64,000 nucleotides of DNA from CAVSRC01 sp963732845. Its GTDB lineage: Bacteria > Pseudomonadota > Alphaproteobacteria > Rhizobiales > Kaistiaceae. A program made the position numbers and the translations under genes. The stretch covers positions 62,001 to 126,000 of the forward strand of contig CAVTBE010000011.1 of the NCBI GenBank assembly GCA_963732845.1. Reading direction: 5' to 3'. Numbering within the stretch: position 1 is the first letter of the stretch; each line of letters opens with the position of its first letter. Shown here in pieces: positions 60,794-64,000 of this stretch. The notes below the pieces were generated by a model that was not told the DNA's origin, ran no database searches, and saw only the letters and a program-made list of their open reading frames with translations.

Positions 60794-61378
60794 TCACCGC
60801 TCGGAGCGCAGTGTCGCAAACAGCCAGGCGCCGAGCCCGACGGCCACGGCGCCGGCCGCCAGCAGGCCGAGCACGTCGAAGGCCATGCCGGAGGCGGCGG
60901 CGAGGTTTCCGGAGAACGTGAAACCGGCGCCGACATAGACCGCGACCCAGACGATCTCGCCGAGTGCGCCCCACAGGGTGAAGCGCAGCCAGGAAAGCCC
61001 GGCGGCGCCCGCGGCGAGGTTGACATAGGGGCCGAGGGCGGCGGCAAGCCAGCGCGACAGGAACACGGCGATGCCGCCGCGGGTGGCGAGGAAGGCGGTC
61101 GCCCTGGCGAGCGGCGCGGCCCGCGCGCTCAGCCGCTCGATGAGGCGGGAGCCGCCCCAGCGGCCACCGAAATAGCCGGCCTGGTCGCCGATCACCGCCC
61201 CGGCAAAGGCGGCGCCGGTGCTTGCGCCAAGCGACAGGTCGCCGGAGGCGACGAAGCCGCCGGCGGCGATCATCAGGATCGAGGCGGGGATCGGTAGAGC
61301 CAGGCACGAAAAGAACGTTGCGGCCGCAAGAAGGTAGATCCCGTATTGCGGCACGAGCCCGAGAAGCCAGTCGGTCAC
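60794..61378 (-). CDS. DedA-family membrane protein
   Basis: A 194-residue integral membrane protein of the DedA/SNARE-associated family: FSCLALPIPASILMIAAGGF, GAVIGDQAGYFGGRWGGSRL (conserved Asp), FLSRWLAAALGPYVNLAAGA with the essential Arg, and LWGALGEIVWVAVYVGAGF. Other DedA proteins act as lipid flippases or support envelope homeostasis. It overlaps the small gene upstream by four bases. Its place inside a phenylpropanoid cluster may be incidental or a response to aromatic stress. Confidence 0.85.
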   Translation of the reverse strand: MTDWLLGLVPQYGIYLLAAATFFSCLALPIPASILMIAAGGFVASGDLSLGASTGAAFAGAVIGDQAGYFGGRWGGSRLIERLSARAAPLARATAFLATRGGIAVFLSRWLAAALGPYVNLAAGAAGLSWLRFTLWGALGEIVWVAVYVGAGFTFSGNLAAASGMAFDVLGLLAAGAVAVGLGAWLFATLRSER

Positions 61379-61776
61379 GGCGGCTTGTGTCCGTGCTTGT
61401 CGGCCTGGAGCCTGGCGATGGCGGCTTCGACGGTGGCCACGATCTGTCCGACGGGCACGCCGCGCTGCTGCGCGATTTCGCCCAGCGTCAGGGGGCGGCC
61501 GGCGGGCGGCGGCAATCCCGCCGCGGTCTCAAGGTCGCGGGGATCGAGATTCCAGCTGTGGGCGATGTAGCCGACCGTCATCCAGGCGGCGACCGGCTGG
61601 TTCTGGTGGGTCGACCAGTAGACCGCCCGGGTGGCGAAGCGGCCGGCGAAGAACAGCGCGAGCGCCGTGAACAGGACGAACGCCGAGACAAGAACGGGAT
61701 GACGGCGGAAGGCGGATTTCAATTGCCCTGTCCTGCTGCGCCCTGCCGGCGCGACCTTTCCTGCACGGGGTATCAT
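61375..61776 (-). CDS. Single-pass membrane protein of unknown function
   Basis: A 133-residue protein with one transmembrane segment at about 27-50 (HPVLVSAFVLFTALALFFAG) and a C-terminal soluble part: AAWMTVGYIAHSWNLDPRDL and PLTLGEIAQQRGVPVGQIVA. The last part resembles a small helix-turn-helix-like fold seen in several 'DedA-linked' hypothetical proteins. No family was recognised. It overlaps the DedA gene and its start lies 48 bases from the 24-base repeat at 61824. Confidence 0.7.
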   Translation of the reverse strand: MIPRAGKVAPAGRSRTGQLKSAFRRHPVLVSAFVLFTALALFFAGRFATRAVYWSTHQNQPVAAWMTVGYIAHSWNLDPRDLETAAGLPPPAGRPLTLGEIAQQRGVPVGQIVATVEAAIARLQADKHGHKPP

Positions 61777-61823
61777 TGTGCGGGCCGGGGGTGCAATCGG
61801 CGGTCGGGTCGGGCGGGCCGATT

Positions 61824-61847
61824 TTGTTTCCTAGTGGACGAAATGCG
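61824..61847. promoter_or_regulatory. 24-base repeat, copy 2 (upstream of the CoA ligase)
   Basis: Exact copy of 60682-60705. It lies in the divergent region between the small membrane protein gene and the feruloyl-CoA-synthase-like gene, 109 bases upstream of the latter. Likely operator shared by the ligase gene and the crotonase operon. Confidence 0.65.
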
Positions 61848-61955
61848 GCCCGGCGTGCAAAAATGAAGGCGTCGGGTGTGTGGCCTGGCCGGCTGGAGGG
61901 GAGGCCGGCGGGAGGTTAGCTTGAGCGCGCCCGGCCGCGTGGGAGGACACGCCCT

Positions 61956-63836
61956 TTGACCGCATTGGTTTCCGACGTCGCCGGTGTCGAGGCGGCGCCG
62001 CTGCGCAAGGTTCGTTTCTGGGAGCCGGAGATCCGCGTCGAGCGACGGCCCGACGGGACGGTCCTGGTGCGCCAGGCGGGCGAGTTGCCGCCGTTTCCGC
62101 CGCGGCTCACCGACCGGCTGGTGCATTACGCGCAGGCGACGCCGGACACGCTGTTCCTGGCCGACCGCAACGGCGGCGCTGACTGGCGCCGGGTCACCTA
62201 TGCGCAAGCCTTCGACCGGGTGCGGCGCATCGGCGAGGCTCTGCTCGGCTTCGATCTGTCGCTCGACCATCCGCTGCTGATCCTGTCGGGTAACGACATC
62301 GAGCACGCGCTGCTGGGGCTTGCCGCACAATATGTCGGCGTTCCCTATGCCGCGGTGTCGCCGGCCTATTCGCTGGTGTCCACCGACCACGGCAAGCTGC
62401 GCGGCATCGTCGACACGCTGCTGCCGGGGCTGGTCTTCGCCGCCGATGGCAAGGCCTTTGGCCCGGCGATCCAGGCGGCGGTGCCGGCGGCGACGCCGAT
62501 CGTGACCGTCGGCAATCCGCTGCCATCGCGCGCCAACGTTCCCTTCGGCGATCTGGAAGTGCGTGCGCCCACCGGCGCTGCCGACGCGGCGCACGCGACG
62601 GTCGGGCCGGACACCGTCGCCAAGTTCCTCTTCACCTCCGGTTCGACCGGCTCGCCCAAGGCGGTCATCAACACCCAGCGCATGATGACCGCCAATCAGG
62701 AGATGGTGCGCCACTGCTTCGCCTACATGGCCGACGAGCCGCCGATCGTGCTCGACTGGGCGCCGTGGAACCACACTGCCGGCGGCAACAAGGTCTTCAA
62801 CATGGTGCTCTACAACGGGGGCACCCTCTACATCGACGACGGCCGCCCGACGCCGGTCGCCATCGGCAAGACCGTGCGCAACCTCGGCGAGGTGGCGCCG
62901 ACCTGGTATTTCAACGTGCCCAAGGGCTATGAGGAGCTGATCCCCTATCTCGAAGAGGATGCGGAGCTTCGCCAGCGCTTCTTCAGCCGCCTGAAGATGA
63001 TGATGTATGCCGGCGCCGGCCTCGGCCAACATACCTGGGACGCACTGGAGCGGCTGGCCGTGCAGGCGACGGGGGCGCGCGTGCTGCTGGTGACCGGCCT
63101 CGGCTCGACCGAGACGGCGCCGTTCTCGATGATGTGCACGGTCGATCAGCGTATCGCCGGCAATATCGGCGTGCCGGCGCTGGGGATCGAACTGAAGCTG
63201 GTGCCGGTCGACGGCAAGCTCGAGGCCCGGCTCAAGGGGCCCAACGTCACGCCCGGCTACTGGCGCGATCCCAGGCGCACGGCGGAAGCCTTCGACGAGG
63301 AGGGTTTCTATCGCCTCGGCGACGCCTTCCGCTTCGTCGATCCGGACGACGCCGCCAAGGGCTTCTATTTCGACGGGCGCATCGCCGAGAACTTCAAGCT
63401 CAACACCGGGACCTGGGTGAATGCCGGGGCGCTGCGCGCCAGGCTCGTCGACGCGCTCGGCGGTCTCGCCCGCGATGCGGTGATCACCGGGCTCGACCGC
63501 GACTTCATCGGCGCCATCGTCATCCCCGACATGGCGGCCTGCCGCGTGCTCGCGGCCGGTACGACGGACGCCACGCCGGTCGCTGACATCCTCGACGACG
63601 ACCGCGTGCGCGCCGATTTCGGCGTGCGGCTGGCGGCGCTGGCGCGCGAGAGTACCGGCTCCTCGACGCTCGTCCGGCGGATCGTGCTGTTCGGCGGGAC
63701 GCTGTCCATCGACAAGGGCGAGGTCACCGACAAGGGCTCGCTCAACCAGCGCGCGGTGATCGCCAACCACCCCGATCTGGTCGAGGAGATCTATGCCGGC
63801 TCGCCGCGGGTCATCGCCTGCAGGCCCGGCGGCTGA
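61956..63836 (+). CDS. fcs: Feruloyl-CoA synthase-like ATP-dependent CoA ligase
   Basis: A 626-residue AMP-forming acyl-CoA ligase of the feruloyl-CoA synthase type. P-loop-like motif FLFTSGSTGSPKAVINTQRM; ITGLGSTETAPF-like stretch LLVTGLGSTETAPFSMM; acidic motif FYRLGDAFRF; hinge GRIAENFKLNTGTWVNAG; final Lys region DKGEVTDKGSLNQRA. It activates ferulate, p-coumarate or related acids to CoA thioesters. The length and the N-terminal KVRFWEPEIRVERRPDGTVL match FCS proteins. ATG at 61956 follows GGAGGACACGCCCTTTG (start may read TTG at 61956). Divergent from the small membrane protein gene. Confidence 0.85.
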   Translation: MTALVSDVAGVEAAPLRKVRFWEPEIRVERRPDGTVLVRQAGELPPFPPRLTDRLVHYAQATPDTLFLADRNGGADWRRVTYAQAFDRVRRIGEALLGFDLSLDHPLLILSGNDIEHALLGLAAQYVGVPYAAVSPAYSLVSTDHGKLRGIVDTLLPGLVFAADGKAFGPAIQAAVPAATPIVTVGNPLPSRANVPFGDLEVRAPTGAADAAHATVGPDTVAKFLFTSGSTGSPKAVINTQRMMTANQEMVRHCFAYMADEPPIVLDWAPWNHTAGGNKVFNMVLYNGGTLYIDDGRPTPVAIGKTVRNLGEVAPTWYFNVPKGYEELIPYLEEDAELRQRFFSRLKMMMYAGAGLGQHTWDALERLAVQATGARVLLVTGLGSTETAPFSMMCTVDQRIAGNIGVPALGIELKLVPVDGKLEARLKGPNVTPGYWRDPRRTAEAFDEEGFYRLGDAFRFVDPDDAAKGFYFDGRIAENFKLNTGTWVNAGALRARLVDALGGLARDAVITGLDRDFIGAIVIPDMAACRVLAAGTTDATPVADILDDDRVRADFGVRLAALARESTGSSTLVRRIVLFGGTLSIDKGEVTDKGSLNQRAVIANHPDLVEEIYAGSPRVIACRPGG

Positions 63837-63851
63837 AGTGGGCAGCAACGA

Positions 63852-63892
63852 GCGAATAGCAGGCCGTGACCGGCGCTCCATTCCCTATTCGC
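63852..63892. repeat. Inverted repeat between converging genes
   Basis: GCGAATAG (63852-63859) and CTATTCGC (63885-63892) are exact complements separated by 25 bases, in the 71-base gap between the CoA ligase and the converging SDR gene. The right arm continues as CTATTCACTGTTCAC, a run of related short units. It may serve as a bidirectional terminator or be a short repeat element. Confidence 0.45.
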
Positions 63893-63907
63893 TATTCACT
63901 GTTCACT

Positions 63908-64000
63908 CTATTTCGGCGCCATGCGCAGCGCCCCGTCGAGGCGCACCACCTCGCCGTTGAGATAGGGGTTGGCGATCATCGCCGCGACCAGGGCGGCGAA
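63908..64000 (-). CDS. Short-chain dehydrogenase, C-terminal end only
   Basis: The last 30 codons of a leftward gene that enters from the right edge. It reads FAALVAAMIANPYLNGEVVR then LDGALRMAPK and stop. MI.NP.LNGEV.RLDGALRM.P is the typical C-terminus of 3-hydroxyacyl-CoA dehydrogenase type SDR proteins (HSD17B10-like). Next to a CoA ligase and crotonase it would supply the dehydrogenase step of a beta-oxidative side-chain pathway. Confidence 0.7.
   Translation of the reverse strand, partial: FAALVAAMIANPYLNGEVVRLDGALRMAPK

Overview
The window is about 64 kb of high-GC bacterial chromosome or megaplasmid, nearly all coding, with no rRNA, tRNA, CRISPR, phage or transposase genes visible. 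It looks like a member of the Hyphomicrobiales (rhizobia and relatives). The rha locus has the layout known from Rhizobium (rhaR-rhaS-rhaT-rhaP-rhaQ-rhaM-rhaK divergent from rhaD-rhaI), the ectoine locus is of the ehu/eut type, and six ABC uptake systems are packed together. The exact genus cannot be read from the sequence.

Layout. 1-3513: a LacI-family regulator divergent from a sugar-isomerase-like TIM barrel, a sugar-binding protein with a broken frame, and the start of a second TIM barrel. 3539-12716: a GntR/HutC regulator divergent from an operon encoding a PfkB kinase, a LOG-like (SLOG) protein, a BMP-type nucleoside ABC importer (four genes) and a Rieske oxygenase. 12903-18330: a minus-strand operon of a polyol-type dehydrogenase, a SorC/DeoR regulator, deoxyribose-phosphate aldolase and a two-domain ALDH16-like dehydrogenase, behind tandem TCACATATGTGA operators. 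19009-30316: ectoine/hydroxyectoine import and degradation (aminotransferase, semialdehyde dehydrogenase, AsnC regulator, ehuADCB; divergent eutBCDE). 30318-42602: a DUF302 gene and complete L-rhamnose import and catabolism, including two aldolases. 42920-53015: a CUT1 sugar importer with four Gfo/Idh/MocA oxidoreductases and a TIM-barrel isomerase. 52997-64000: a branched-chain-type (Liv) importer with a TetR regulator, an amidohydrolase, a MarR regulator, a crotonase, a DedA protein, a feruloyl-CoA-synthase-like ligase and the end of an SDR gene. This last set is read as a phenylpropanoid uptake and degradation cluster.

How the genes work together. Each block couples an importer to enzymes and a local regulator, and most blocks carry a visible palindromic operator. 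The most novel-looking block is 3539-12716. The inferred route is nucleoside import, phosphorylation by the PfkB kinase, cleavage to free base and ribose 5-phosphate by the LOG-like protein, and oxidative attack on the base by the Rieske enzyme. It lies next to the deoxyribose-phosphate operon, which would suit a nucleoside-salvage island.

Sequence quality. Three genes (sugar-binding protein, semialdehyde dehydrogenase, livH) each contain a +1 frame break, and all three breaks lie at a CGAATTCG octamer. This pattern suggests a shared sequencing or assembly artefact rather than three independent mutations.
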